A stretch of 64,000 nucleotides of DNA from Serratia sp. DD3 (GCF_000496755.2 NZ_AYKS02000071.1:186001-250000); one strand, 5' to 3'; counted from the stretch's first letter, positions 28,159-37,895 are shown. Notes: a model not told the origin generated them from the sequence alone. Numbers and translations: made by a program.

Positions 28159-28950
28159 ATGGCTAGTATCGATCTAGACAAGCAACCAGACTCGGTTTCA
28201 TCAGTATTAAAGGTGTTTGGTATCCTGCAGGCACTGGGTGATGAACGTGAGATTGGTATTACCGAGCTTTCTCAGCGGGTAATGATGTCAAAAAGCACGG
28301 TTTATCGTTTTTTACAGACCATGAAATCACTGGGATACGTATCCCAGGAAGGGGAGTCTGAGAAATATTCACTCACGATAAAACTGTTTGAACTGGGGGC
28401 TAAATCACTTCAACACGTTGATTTAATCCGCAGTGCCGATGTTCAGATGCGTGAATTATCAAAGCAAACCCGTGAAACCATCCACTTGGGTGCATTGGAT
28501 GAGGACAGCATTGTTTACATTCACAAGATTGACTCAATGTATAATTTACGGATGTATTCGCGTATTGGCCGCCGTAACCCGTTACACAGTACTGCTATCG
28601 GTAAGGTGCTATTGGCATGGCGTGATCGTACAGAAGTTGCTGAGATCCTCTCCCAGATTGAATTTACGCGTAGTACTCCTTACACCATCAGTTGTGCTGC
28701 AGATTTGTTGCCATTGCTGGATAAAGTGCGTGAACAGGGTTTTGGCGAGGATATTGAAGAGCAGGAAGAGGGGCTGCGCTGCATCGCGGTGCCAGTGTTT
28801 GACCGCTTTGGTGTGGTTATTGCGGGGCTGAGTATCTCGTTCCCGACGATCCGTTTCTCCGAAGACGCTAAAGATACTTATGTACAACAGTTACATACCG
28901 CAGCCCGGTTGATTTCAGTACAGATGGGCTATCACGATTATCCATTTTAA
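28159..28950 (+). CDS. kdgR: Transcriptional repressor KdgR
   Basis: IclR-family repressor of pectin and 2-keto-3-deoxygluconate catabolism genes; 2-keto-3-deoxygluconate is the inducer. The 263-residue protein has a winged helix at about 12-75 (ITELSQRVMMSKSTVYRFLQ) and a C-terminal IclR effector domain with IHLGALDEDSIVYIHKIDS and EEGLRCIAVPVFDRFGV. It is nearly identical in layout to E. coli KdgR and keeps the position next to yebQ. Its targets are not in this window. Confidence 0.95.
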   Translation: MASIDLDKQPDSVSSVLKVFGILQALGDEREIGITELSQRVMMSKSTVYRFLQTMKSLGYVSQEGESEKYSLTIKLFELGAKSLQHVDLIRSADVQMRELSKQTRETIHLGALDEDSIVYIHKIDSMYNLRMYSRIGRRNPLHSTAIGKVLLAWRDRTEVAEILSQIEFTRSTPYTISCAADLLPLLDKVREQGFGEDIEEQEEGLRCIAVPVFDRFGVVIAGLSISFPTIRFSEDAKDTYVQQLHTAARLISVQMGYHDYPF

Positions 28951-29020
28951 ACCCATTAGCTAATCAGGAGGGGGTATCCGTTAAATCCAGAGTACCCCAT
29001 GATATAGGCTAATGGTCGGG

Positions 29021-29054
29021 AACCTTAATCGCTGCCGAGGTAGCGATTAAGGTT
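29021..29054. repeat. 13-bp hairpin between convergent genes
   Basis: AACCTTAATCGCT pairs perfectly with AGCGATTAAGGTT around an 8-base loop. It sits between the converging kdgR and keto acid decarboxylase genes. There is no T tract on either side, so it may act as an mRNA 3' end stabiliser or a factor-dependent terminator. Confidence 0.7.
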
Positions 29055-29081
29055 GTCGATGGGTACTTTGCGATGACGTTA

Positions 29082-30782
29082 CTAATGCTTAACAACTAAA
29101 TCATTTGAAGGATGAACAACACCATAATCAAAATTCATTGTTGCACGGCCTGAACGAACCATACCTTCACTCATATCTGTTTCTTTTAATTTCACTTCAA
29201 TCAAAAATAGACCTTTTATAGTACGTGCTTTTTCAATAGCAGCATCCAATTCTGCTATGGTTTCTACTACAACACCTGTTCCGCCATTATTTTTATCTAA
29301 CACTTTCGTCAAGCCAGCATAATCCCAGTCATTAACGTCATTATATTCACAGGTCGCACCCATAATTGAACGTTCAATGGTATAACCATTATTATTCAGC
29401 AGGAACATGGTCATATTCACTTTATTTCGCATGATGGTACTTAACTCTTGGGCTGTTAACTGATGTGAGCCATCGCCCTGCGATAGGATAACATGCCGGT
29501 CTGGTGCACCTAAAGCACATCCCAGAGCAGCCGGTAAGGCATAGCCAATTGAACCCCAATGTAACTGAGTCACATAAGTGGTATTTTTAGGAAAGGTGAT
29601 ACTACTTAGATTGGCGTTTGATGTGCCTGTTTCTGCAACCAATATGTCACCTTGGCGCAACATACCTTCAATTCTTTGCCATAATGCCGCCTCAAAAATA
29701 TGTGAGGCCGGATCTGCTGACAGAGTTTGCTTAACTGTTGGTAATGGTTTGGTAAATGACTTCCGACTGATAGATGCTGATGTTAAGGCTTGCATCAAGT
29801 CCACCATATGGGTTGCATTGAATACCTTACCTCCAGGATTGCCACAACGAACCCAGAAGGGTTGGATCTGAATTTGTTTTGTAACTGGTGGCAGTTGACC
29901 GCTAAAATAACCAGTCGTATCATCTGAGTTACGTAGGCCAAAACCGAGTAAACAATCTGAGCTTTCAATTATTTCCTGTACACCATTATCACCCCAACTA
30001 CCACAATAAAGGCCCACCACCATCGGATGATCATTAAGAATATTTCCAGCAACTGCCGTTGTATATGCAACAGGAATATTATGTTTTTCTGCACAAGCTA
30101 AAATTGTATTAATAGCATTCCAACGTAACGCAGGCAAATCAATCAATATAGCGGGGTTCTTTGCTTTATCAATACAAGCAGCAATATGTGCAGTTGCCGC
30201 TTGAAGCATTTCGACATTCTGATAGGGTTTACTCAGTTTGATTTTTTCTTCCGGCACTTCAATTTTTAAATGCGTTATATCAGAGGGTATAAAAATATGT
30301 ACGGGCTTAAGTTGTTGGTAACACTCCAATAAAACTCTATCAATTTCACGCACTGCATTCTCTGGCGTTAACTCTGCTTGAGCTACTGTAAACTCAGAGA
30401 CTGCACGTTGTATGTTACGTACTCCACCATCAAGTAAAGTGTGATGTGTCATAGTCCGATTATACTGTGCATGGATAGGCAAGGCACCGGAAACATGCAC
30501 AACTGGAACATATTCTGCATAACAACCCGCAATGCCATTCAGTGCACTAAGATCACCGACGGCATATGTTGTTAAGATTGCCCCCATGCCGTGCATCCGT
30601 GCATAACCATCTGCCGCATAGGCTGCATTCAACTCATTGCAATTGCCAATCCAAGTTATCTCTTTCTGCTGTGTGACTTGATTCAGGAGGGAAAGATTAA
30701 AGTCACCCGGCACACCAAACATTTTATCAATGCCACACTCTGCCAAACGCCGAATAAGGAACTCTCCAATTGCCATTTCCAT
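29082..30782 (-). CDS. Thiamine diphosphate 2-keto acid decarboxylase
   Basis: A 566-residue enzyme of the pyruvate/indolepyruvate decarboxylase family. It converts a 2-keto acid to an aldehyde and CO2, in the cytoplasm, probably as a tetramer. Seen: MFGVPGDFNLSLL near 20, the activating glutamate in GNCNELNAAYAADGYAR near 50, the twin histidines in TMTHHTLLDG near 113, and the ThDP/Mg motif GDGSHQL to NNNGYTIE near 435-470. Substrate (pyruvate, indolepyruvate or branched-chain) cannot be told. It is more AT-rich than neighbours and bounded by a hairpin and a palindromic repeat, which suggests acquisition. Confidence 0.88.
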   Translation of the reverse strand: MEMAIGEFLIRRLAECGIDKMFGVPGDFNLSLLNQVTQQKEITWIGNCNELNAAYAADGYARMHGMGAILTTYAVGDLSALNGIAGCYAEYVPVVHVSGALPIHAQYNRTMTHHTLLDGGVRNIQRAVSEFTVAQAELTPENAVREIDRVLLECYQQLKPVHIFIPSDITHLKIEVPEEKIKLSKPYQNVEMLQAATAHIAACIDKAKNPAILIDLPALRWNAINTILACAEKHNIPVAYTTAVAGNILNDHPMVVGLYCGSWGDNGVQEIIESSDCLLGFGLRNSDDTTGYFSGQLPPVTKQIQIQPFWVRCGNPGGKVFNATHMVDLMQALTSASISRKSFTKPLPTVKQTLSADPASHIFEAALWQRIEGMLRQGDILVAETGTSNANLSSITFPKNTTYVTQLHWGSIGYALPAALGCALGAPDRHVILSQGDGSHQLTAQELSTIMRNKVNMTMFLLNNNGYTIERSIMGATCEYNDVNDWDYAGLTKVLDKNNGGTGVVVETIAELDAAIEKARTIKGLFLIEVKLKETDMSEGMVRSGRATMNFDYGVVHPSNDLVVKH

Positions 30783-31489
30783 GTTTTTTTCCTTTTAAAC
30801 TATTTAATTGTACAAAATTTCATTTGCATATGCGTGTTATACTTCAAGTTACTTGAGTATTGGCTATGGCTACTTGCCTCATCCCTGTAGGATCGCTGCA
30901 AGCAGCGTTCAAATCCACTCTAAGCAGACTTGTCACCCCAGTCACATAGCTGTCTATGATCCAAGGGTGTCCACAGCTTGCCGCGTGACTCGGCCATTTG
31001 GACCTCGCTCCTTTGGGTTCAGCGTTGTTGGAAACGCTGTGCGTTTTATCAAGCAACTTAAATCATTAACAGCACTTACTAATATATCATTCTAGTGAGG
31101 CTCACTAATCCTCATGGTAGCCGTATAAATTGTTAAAATTCGTTACAGTGATTAAATTTTATACTAAGTATGACGGGTATATATCCGAGTACTTGAAGAC
31201 ACTCGAGCAAACCTGTTATGAGGGAAGCGTGCTGAAGGGGGCAGAACAGCGTGAAGCACAGGAACGATCATCTGGGCGATTGCCCCGGGTATCTTGAACT
31301 CAACAAAAGTTTCGAGCAACTCTAGTTATTTAGGGTATCCTGCTCAGGGTATTGGCTATATCTGGTTGAAATTAAGCTTAATATGTAACAAACTCTGTCG
31401 CCATTCAGACAGCAGAGTTTGTCTATCTATCACCATTAGACCGTTGTGGCCTTCTAACGATAGTCATGTCGTACAATGATCAAAATACC
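30783..31489. other. 707-base region without genes, rich in repeats
   Basis: No gene is credible. The left part holds the decarboxylase upstream region and a palindromic repeat (30837-31064). From 31165 a second degraded repeat (tgacgggtatatatccgagtacttgaag) follows. The right end is the tcyP 3' side. Short frames here (for example 31294-31479) have no ribosome site or family features. Confidence 0.5.
30837..31064. repeat. Long dispersed palindromic repeat copy
   Basis: Begins TTATACTTCAAGTTACTTGAG and ends in the inverted AAGCAACTTAAA, about 228 bases. Internally it contains cgtttccaac-like hairpins (gcgttgttggaaacgc). It shares its left end with the element at 27903 and with fragments near 32950, 33905 and 56838. 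Confidence 0.6.
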
Positions 31490-32887
31490 CTATTGTTGGG
31501 TTAATTCTTTCTCATCTTCACTATCCATAATGCCTTTGTCTGTTTGTTTCATTAATTGACTGGTCACCGTTCCCGCCGTCATGGAGCCACTGACATTCAG
31601 TGCCGTTCTTCCCATATCGATCAGCGGTTCAACCGAAATCAATAAGGCTACCAGGGTAACAGGTAAGCCCATTGCAGGCAGAACGATCAGTGCAGCAAAA
31701 GTTGCACCACCACCCACACCAGCCACACCTGCGGAACTGATGGTAACGATGCCAACTAGCGTAGCTATCCACAGAGGGTCTAGCGGATTGATTCCCACCG
31801 TTGGGGCAACCATCACGGCCAGCATTGCCGGGTAGAGGCCTGCACAGCCGTTTTGACCGATGGTGGCACCAAAGGAGGCAGAAAAACTGGCGATTGATTC
31901 TGGTACACCCAGACGGCGAGTCTGTGCTTCCACGTTGAGCGGAATAGTGGCTGCACTTGAGCGACTGGTAAAGGCAAAAGTGAGCACTGGCCATACTTTA
32001 CGAAAGAATTTCAGTGGGTTCACACCGGTAAAACTTAGCAGTAGGCCATGAACCACAAACATAATAGCCAAGCCAATGTAAGAGGCGACGACAAAACTGC
32101 CTAACTTAACGATGTCATGGAAATTGGACCCAGCAACCACTTTGGTCATCAATGCCAAGACACCGTAAGGGGTGAGTTTCATCACTAAACGCACCAACTT
32201 CATTACCCAGGCTTGCAAAGTATCGATTGCTGCCAGAACACTAACCCCCTTGGAATGATCATCTTTCAGCAACTGTAACGATGCTACACCCAAGAAGGCG
32301 GCGAAAATAACCACACTGATGATGGATGTAGGGTTGGCTCCCGTCAGGTCAGCAAACGGATTTTTCGGTATAAATGACAAAATCAACTGTGGGACGCTAA
32401 GATCAGCCACTTTGCCGGCATAGTTGGTTTCGATAGCGGACAAACGTGCCGTTTCCTGGGCACCTTGCACCAAACCTGATGCCGTCAAACCAAACAGATT
32501 GGTGATGAACACACCCACCAATGCGGCAATCAAGGTGGTGAACAATAGGGTACCAATTGTCAGTAAACTGATAGTGCCTAAAGCAGCGGCATTATGCAGT
32601 TTTGCCACTGCACTGAGAATAGAAACGAAAACCAATGGCATGATGATCATTTGCAGCAATTGCACATAACCATTACCAACGATGTTAAACCAACTGATAG
32701 ACTCTTTCAGCAGCGGATTATCTGAGCCGTAAACCAGTTGCAGCCCTAACCCAAATACGACCCCAAGTACCAGGCCAGCCAACACTTTTTTAGCCAGACT
32801 CCATTGCTTATGGCGGGATTGTGCCAACAGCAATAGAAGGGCGGCAAAAACCATCACGTTTATTACGAGAGGTAGGTTCATCCCCAT
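31490..32887 (-). CDS. tcyP: L-cystine/sodium symporter TcyP
   Basis: TcyP (YdjN) imports L-cystine across the inner membrane, in the dicarboxylate/amino acid:cation symporter family. The 465-residue protein aligns with E. coli YdjN throughout: [20 protein letters not shown], then [30 protein letters not shown] in the substrate hairpin region, and [26 protein letters not shown] options differ by two codons; ATG 32887 has GGAG five bases upstream. It is monocistronic, flanked by repeat-bearing intergenic DNA. Confidence 0.94.
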   Translation of the reverse strand: MGMNLPLVINVMVFAALLLLLAQSRHKQWSLAKKVLAGLVLGVVFGLGLQLVYGSDNPLLKESISWFNIVGNGYVQLLQMIIMPLVFVSILSAVAKLHNAAALGTISLLTIGTLLFTTLIAALVGVFITNLFGLTASGLVQGAQETARLSAIETNYAGKVADLSVPQLILSFIPKNPFADLTGANPTSIISVVIFAAFLGVASLQLLKDDHSKGVSVLAAIDTLQAWVMKLVRLVMKLTPYGVLALMTKVVAGSNFHDIVKLGSFVVASYIGLAIMFVVHGLLLSFTGVNPLKFFRKVWPVLTFAFTSRSSAATIPLNVEAQTRRLGVPESIASFSASFGATIGQNGCAGLYPAMLAVMVAPTVGINPLDPLWIATLVGIVTISSAGVAGVGGGATFAALIVLPAMGLPVTLVALLISVEPLIDMGRTALNVSGSMTAGTVTSQLMKQTDKGIMDSEDEKELTQQ

Positions 32888-33251
32888 TATTTCTCCAATT
32901 ATCTTTTTTGGTTGTAAAAGTGGTTACGCACAGACAGGCACCCCCATGCCTATTCAAGTTGCATGGGGCGGTTTGGTGACTCGGCCATCGTCAGGCTTTG
33001 CGCGGTTATTACCTGTGTACAATTCAACGGAACTGGCTGACAACAAGGCAAATATCGTAACAGTTTGCTAATCAACTCACTTATACCCAAGTAGAATTTG
33101 ATATAACTTTTTATACAGAATCAGTGGCTTTATTGCCAGCAAAAAGGATATCTAGCCAAGTTTACCTCTGTGGTACGCCATAACCCTGTGACGCGAACCA
33201 CAACGGAGCTGTACCTGCCTAGGGCAATTTCACGTTGCTCAGACCCAATGG
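32888..33251. other. Intergenic region with repeat fragments
   Basis: About 360 bases without a gene. It holds the tcyP upstream region, a fragment of the dispersed repeat near 32950 (tattcaagttgcatgggg) and a second near 33090 (atacccaagtagaatttg). I see no CysB or other site I can support. Confidence 0.45.
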
Positions 33252-33800
33252 CTATAAGCGGAAATTTTTAATTTGTTGCCAATATGACCCTATAGGCATG
33301 CTGTCATTGCCTGGCCAGTAAAGGGAAAATGCCACTAGGCACAGGCACAGAACCCGTTCTAACTGGTTGCCCTTTTGGGAATTGAGTAATGGCAGGCAGA
33401 AACGCCAGCGGCAGGGCCACAGCAAGGGGACGCCCGCCGGGGTAAGGGCATCTGCTAGCAGGTGACTAAAATAACCAATAATCATGGCATGCAATACATC
33501 GGCAGGAATGAGCCAACGTCCATACACATCTAATTGTAATAACAACATACCGCCGACGATAGCCAGCAGGCTATGAGTAAAACCCCGGTGACCAAAAATG
33601 CGTGCGATAGGGATCGCAATCCAGCGCAGACGCTGACCCAATAATGACTTGGGATGATCAATATCAGGTAATAATGAAGTCAGCAGGGCGGCGGGAATGA
33701 TGTGCCACCAGTCACCATGGGCAAGTGTGTCTGTTACCGCTGTTTTCTTGGCGAAAATGATACAAGCAACGGAGAAGATGAGGTGGCCTTCCGCGGTCAT
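33252..33800 (-). CDS. ydjM: Inner membrane protein YdjM, metal-dependent hydrolase family
   Basis: DUF457/YdjM family membrane protein, predicted metal-dependent hydrolase. In E. coli it is induced by DNA damage. The 182-residue protein begins MTAEGHLIFSVACIIFAKK and has LLPDIDHPKSLLGQRL, HRGFTHSLLAIVGG and YFSHLLADALTPAGVPLLWP, with the histidines and aspartates expected for metal ligands, and about four hydrophobic segments. It is 14 residues shorter than E. coli YdjM. A LexA box lies 22 bases upstream of the ATG, so SOS control is likely conserved. Confidence 0.92.
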   Translation of the reverse strand: MTAEGHLIFSVACIIFAKKTAVTDTLAHGDWWHIIPAALLTSLLPDIDHPKSLLGQRLRWIAIPIARIFGHRGFTHSLLAIVGGMLLLQLDVYGRWLIPADVLHAMIIGYFSHLLADALTPAGVPLLWPCRWRFCLPLLNSQKGNQLERVLCLCLVAFSLYWPGNDSMPIGSYWQQIKNFRL

Positions 33801-33821
33801 ACTTTTACATCCTGTGCAATT

Positions 33822-33841
33822 TACTGTTAATTTATCCAGTA
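33822..33841. promoter_or_regulatory. LexA box upstream of ydjM
   Basis: TACTG-N10-CAGTA is an exact match to the core SOS box, including the outer TA/TA bases. It lies just upstream of the ydjM start, as in E. coli where ydjM is a LexA target. Confidence 0.85.
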
Positions 33842-34012
33842 TATTGATTTTCTGACTGTCAGGAAAGCGCTTTCAGTGTAACTATTTGTTAGTATTGCTC
33901 TTTCATACTTTAAGTGCATTCGGGTTTACAGCGAGTGTTGCCAGCAGTCCAACCGCATCAATGGTGATGGGCAGAGTAAGAATGGGCACTGGCACAAGCC
34001 AGTGCTAGCAGG

Positions 34013-34678
34013 TCAGCTAAGGTGTTCTGAGGTTAATTGTTTCAGACTTTGCAGTTGATAGTCAGCTAAGGCCCAACGGGGGTCTTGGCGATATTCTGCC
34101 GGGGGGATAACTATTGAGCGCATACGGGCTGCTTTGGTAGCAATCATGCCATTGATGGAATCTTCCAAGGTAATGCAGCATTGTGGATCACTGTTCAGAC
34201 GCTCAGCGGCGATCAAATAAACTTCCGGGTGGGGTTTACTGTAAGGTAAGTATTCGGCGGAAACCAGTTGGTCAAAATAACTTTCCAGATTAAACATTTT
34301 CAACACTTGTTGCTGCATGTGCAGCGGGGAGGCAGAAGCCAGGCCAATGTTTAAATCAAGGGACCGGCAAAGCTCCAGTGATTGTTGTACCCCGGGTAAC
34401 AGTGGGCGCTTTTCTTGTACCAGTTCGATGGCCCGTTCAATAATGCGCTGGGCAACTTCCTCTTGGGAAACACCTTGCCACGGCATGGCCTGATACCACA
34501 TTCTGACTACTTGATCGATCCTTAACCCCAGTGTATCTGGCAAATTATGGCGATCTGACAGATCCAGACCCAATGCGCCAAAAATATCCAGTTCCGCCTG
34601 AAGCCACAATGGCTCGGAGTCGATCAGTAAACCATCCATGTCGAAGATAGCCGTTGTTATTGGTTGAAAATATGCCAT
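34013..34678 (-). CDS. hxpB: 2-deoxyglucose-6-phosphate/hexitol phosphatase HxpB (YniC)
   Basis: HAD-family sugar phosphatase. E. coli YniC acts on 2-deoxyglucose-6-phosphate and several hexitol or sugar phosphates. The 221-residue protein shows HAD motif 1 IFDMDGLLIDSEPLW with two aspartates (residues 14 and 16), motif 2 GLASASP, lysine motif 3 in PYSKPHPEVY and motif 4 CITLEDSINGM. I start at ATG 34678 (MAYFQPITTAIFD); an upstream start would add 12 residues without similarity. yniB follows on the other strand, as in E. coli. Confidence 0.92.
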   Translation of the reverse strand: MAYFQPITTAIFDMDGLLIDSEPLWLQAELDIFGALGLDLSDRHNLPDTLGLRIDQVVRMWYQAMPWQGVSQEEVAQRIIERAIELVQEKRPLLPGVQQSLELCRSLDLNIGLASASPLHMQQQVLKMFNLESYFDQLVSAEYLPYSKPHPEVYLIAAERLNSDPQCCITLEDSINGMIATKAARMRSIVIPPAEYRQDPRWALADYQLQSLKQLTSEHLS

Positions 34679-35004
34679 TAAATATTCACTCCTACAGTGC
34701 TGGTAGATACCCATAGTTTGATGTTTTCATCACTCTACCATTTTTACTCATCGGCGGCTTGCACAGCATCAAGTGGCAGAGCAAGCTATGTGAACATCGC
34801 ATATGGCCAATCTCGGTATCGCTGGATAACGACAGGTAAGAAAACGGTGGGCGAGTTTGATGAACTGCGGGTAAACTGGTAATCAAGTTTATTCAAATGT
34901 AGCCATATCCTAGGAGGGTCAATCCTCCATTGATGCAACAAGGTTGTCGTTTATCGGTGATGGGTATAGCGCAATGAATAGTTACGTCCTTATAAGGGGA
35001 ACTC
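34679..35004. other. Intergenic region between hxpB and yniB
   Basis: About 325 bases holding the divergent upstream regions of hxpB and yniB. Short frames on both strands lack ribosome sites and family features. Confidence 0.4.
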
Positions 35005-35565
35005 ATGACGTATCAACAGGCCGGGCGCGTTGCCATACTTAAGCGTATTTTTGGATGGGTTATTTTTATCCCCGCGTTGGTTTCGACACTGATTTCTTTA
35101 TTGAATTTTGTCTATCAGCACAGTGAAAAATCCGCAGGACTTAATGCCGTTATGTTGGATTTTGCGCATGTTATGTTGGATATGGCACGGCTGAACTCAC
35201 CATTTTTAAATGTCTTTTGGTACAACTCGCCAGTTCCTGATGCGGCTAACAGCTTGTTTGCTGGTGCAAACTTGATGTTTATCATTATCTACTTTCTGAT
35301 CTTTGTCGGTCTGGCATTGCAAGCCTCGGGTGCGAGGATGTCGCGGCAGGTGAAGTTTATCCGTGAAGGTCTTGAAGATCAGATGATTTTAGAACGCGCT
35401 AAGGGAGACGAAGGGCAGACTCGGGAACAGTTAGAGGCGAAGGTCATTTTGCCGCACCATACCATTTTTTTGCAGTATTTCCCGTTGTATATTTTACCAA
35501 TAATGATTGCGGTGGTGGCTTACTTTCTATTCAAGTTATTGGGGCAAATGGCAGGGGCGTCTTAA
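35005..35565 (+). CDS. yniB: Inner membrane protein YniB
   Basis: Membrane protein of unknown function conserved next to yniA and yniC in enteric bacteria. The 186-residue product begins MTYQQAGRVAILKRIFGWVI, with three hydrophobic spans (about 15-38, 90-110 and 155-178) and a charged loop (RMSRQVKFIREGLEDQM to VILPHHTIFLQ). It matches E. coli YniB. The ATG follows aaggggaac. It is convergent with yniA. Confidence 0.9.
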   Translation: MTYQQAGRVAILKRIFGWVIFIPALVSTLISLLNFVYQHSEKSAGLNAVMLDFAHVMLDMARLNSPFLNVFWYNSPVPDAANSLFAGANLMFIIIYFLIFVGLALQASGARMSRQVKFIREGLEDQMILERAKGDEGQTREQLEAKVILPHHTIFLQYFPLYILPIMIAVVAYFLFKLLGQMAGAS

Positions 35566-35601
35566 TACCTTACAGGATAGGAAATCGGGCGCGGTGGGCG
35601 C

Positions 35602-35670
35602 CCTGATGGTTTATGGTTTTTTTGCCTGATGGTTTATGGTGTTTTTGCCTGATGGTTTATGGTTTTTTTG
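35602..35670. repeat. Three tandem copies of a 23-bp unit at the yniA 3' end
   Basis: Units beginning CCTGATGGTTTATGG start at 35602, 35625 and 35648, with only one or two mismatches. The last copy overlaps the yniA stop codon region (minus strand), the others lie between yniB and yniA. It is another recent slippage array at a gene end. Confidence 0.85.
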
Positions 35671-36526
35671 ATTGTAACAACGCTTCCACCGCTCGTTGCG
35701 CGGTAACCAGATGCTGACCACCAAACAGGTTGCAGCGGTTAAGCAGATAGTAAAGTTGATACAGGGGTTGGCGTTCAATAAAACCGGCTTCCAAAGGCCA
35801 TACGCTTTGGTAGCCATCATAAATTTGCGGGGGTAATTCAGGGTAAAGCGGTAGCATCGACAAATCACACTCCCGATCACCCCAATAGCAGGCAGGGTCA
35901 AACATAATTGGCCCATCGACAGCTTGTGCACAGTTAGCTGGCCAGAGATCGCCATGTAACAGAGAAGGTTGTGGCTGATGATGTTGTAGCCGCTGGTAGA
36001 CGAGGTCAATAATGATGTCGATATCACCGAAAGTGATGCCTTTCTCTGCCGCCAATTGTAACTGCCAGCCGATGCGTTGTTCAGCAAAGAACTCACCCCA
36101 ACGGCGTCGCCAGGTATTGGGTTGTGGCGTGGTGGAGAGCTCGTTATCAAAGTCGAGACCAAACTGAGGCTGTTCGCTCCATTGGTGTAGACGGGCGAGT
36201 TGTTGACCTAGACAATAGGCCCCATGAGCATCGAGCATTTTTAGTGGTTGGTATTCGAGTAGTAAAAAACTGTTATTACGATCACTACCAACACCATAGA
36301 CTTCGGGTACCCGCACAGTTTTACTGCGAGCCAGTAGCGTTAGCTGGTCAGCTTCTGCGCTGAATATGGGTAACATTTCACGGGTATCGCATTTTACAAA
36401 CACGTCGTTATTACCAAAGCGTAGGTACCATGCCGGATGAATTTCTCCTCCAGGTAGTTCTTTCTTTTCGCGGATTTCTGCGTTACCAAGGTGTTCACTT
36501 AATAGACGGCTAACGGCTTGCCACAT
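35657..36526 (-). CDS. yniA: Fructosamine kinase family protein YniA
   Basis: Ketosamine-3-kinase-like enzyme. Family members phosphorylate sugar adducts on amines and so help repair glycated proteins; the E. coli protein is described as a site-specific kinase of this type. The 289-residue product has the nucleotide-binding start GGEIHPAWYLRFGNNDVFVK, the catalytic HGDLWPANC near 195, and the metal motif FDPACYWGDRECD near 215. The C-terminus (LLQSKKP) ends in a 23-bp tandem repeat and may have been remodelled by it. Confidence 0.9.
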   Translation of the reverse strand: MWQAVSRLLSEHLGNAEIREKKELPGGEIHPAWYLRFGNNDVFVKCDTREMLPIFSAEADQLTLLARSKTVRVPEVYGVGSDRNNSFLLLEYQPLKMLDAHGAYCLGQQLARLHQWSEQPQFGLDFDNELSTTPQPNTWRRRWGEFFAEQRIGWQLQLAAEKGITFGDIDIIIDLVYQRLQHHQPQPSLLHGDLWPANCAQAVDGPIMFDPACYWGDRECDLSMLPLYPELPPQIYDGYQSVWPLEAGFIERQPLYQLYYLLNRCNLFGGQHLVTAQRAVEALLQSKKP

Positions 36527-37238
36527 AGTAATCCCCTTTTGTGTTACCTACGATTTCATTAGCTTAACGCTTTTTCTGCTGTGAAAACACGATGTGGCGC
36601 ACAGCAACTCACTCTGCTGGCGTAAATATCATCATATGTTTAACAGACTATATACCATCGGCATGCCAGCGACTACAGTAGGTTGGCAACAACATGAGTC
36701 AGGGAGAGGGATAATGTTATTTACTCAAATAATAATTAACAATATCAATGTTATTAAGGGTAATCAGAGCAAAATAGGGCAAGTAAGCATAGGCACTGGA
36801 AATAATAGTACCGACTTGTAGTGGTAAGTTTTTATGTATCAATATGTAACCGCGTTATATCGTTATAATCGTCATAGTAGTCCAAGGGTATTACCTCAGA
36901 TTTTAGCTTTATCAATCACCGATTCTCTTTAGTGATACTGTCAATTATCCTGTTGATTTATATATTATATTTAATTTTTGATGTGAATTTAAGACCTCAA
37001 CAAGCCCTTTGTATATTGGCGGCATTGATAAAATTATTAAGGAATAGCTATTGGTATTGATGTCCTAGCTATGGCCAATTATCCATTTGGATAGGTTGAA
37101 TACCTGCACGAAATGTGAGCTTTAAGATTGACTCATCAATCACCTCTTGGTATATGGGTACCCTGATAATAGAACCAAGCATCCTTAACCAGTTGTATCT
37201 ACGAAGCAACTTATTACAAGGAGTGGGGGATTCTTTCT
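36527..37238. other. 712-base region without a confirmed gene
   Basis: AT-rich DNA between divergent yniA and emtA. The only coding candidate is a 35-codon frame at 36714-36821 (listed separately). No repeat family or RNA gene is recognised. The emtA promoter should lie in the last 200 bases. Confidence 0.4.
36714..36821 (+). CDS. Possible 35-residue protein
   Basis: ATG 36714 follows agaggg and opens a 35-codon frame, MLFTQIIINNINVIKGNQSK then IGQVSIGTGNNSTDL. It is hydrophobic at the start and rich in Asn, Gly, Ile and Ser, with no Cys or charged cluster. It lies in an AT-rich gap without other genes. I recognise no family. Weak support; it could be chance. Confidence 0.25.
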   Translation: MLFTQIIINNINVIKGNQSKIGQVSIGTGNNSTDL

Positions 37239-37895
37239 GTGAAAACAAAAATTGCCTGCCTAACGGCGATCATATTATTGGTCGGTTGCGCAAAAACACC
37301 GCAAACAACCAGCAACATAACAAGCAGTCCCGGTGGTTGGTTGAAGCCTCCTACGCAGATGCCCAATAATCGAACAGGAACACCGGTCGCTTATAACGAT
37401 TATATTCGCCAGGCTGCCAGCAATTACGGCGTGGATGAGGCGTTAATTAAGGCGATCATTAAGGTAGAATCTGGGTTTAACCCGAATGCGGTCAGTACTT
37501 CTAATGCCGTGGGGTTAATGCAACTAAAATCGTCAACTGCTGGGCGCGATGTCTATCGTTTGAAGGGGAAAGATGGGCAGCCAAGTTCACGTGAGTTGAA
37601 GGACCCGGCAGTCAATATTGATCTGGGAACAGCCTATATCAATATTATTCAAAGCCAACAACTTGCCGGGATCACCAATCCGCAAACGCTGCACTATGCC
37701 ACTATTGTCTCTTATGTTAACGGTGCTGGCGCAATGTTACGGACGTTTTCGCAGGATAAACGTGTGGCAGTAAACCGCATCAATCAGATGAGTCCGGATG
37801 AATTTTACCAGCATATCCAGAAGAGACACCCGGCACCGCAAGCACAGCGTTATTTATGGAAAGTGACCACGGCTTATAAGACGATGGTAGAGTAA
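37239..37895 (+). CDS. emtA: Membrane-bound lytic murein transglycosylase EmtA
   Basis: EmtA (MltE) is an outer-membrane lipoprotein that cleaves the peptidoglycan glycan strand to 1,6-anhydromuropeptides, preferring endo cleavage. The 218-residue product has a lipoprotein signal (LTAIILLVGC17 lipobox), then a goose-lysozyme/SLT fold with the catalytic glutamate in IIKVESGFNPNAVS near 83, GLMQLKSSTAGRDVYR, and the YVNGAGAMLRTFS motif. Start is GTG 37239, with ggggga eight bases upstream. It is divergent from yniA. A shared ending HPAPQAQRY matches E. coli EmtA. Confidence 0.88.
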   Translation: MKTKIACLTAIILLVGCAKTPQTTSNITSSPGGWLKPPTQMPNNRTGTPVAYNDYIRQAASNYGVDEALIKAIIKVESGFNPNAVSTSNAVGLMQLKSSTAGRDVYRLKGKDGQPSSRELKDPAVNIDLGTAYINIIQSQQLAGITNPQTLHYATIVSYVNGAGAMLRTFSQDKRVAVNRINQMSPDEFYQHIQKRHPAPQAQRYLWKVTTAYKTMVE

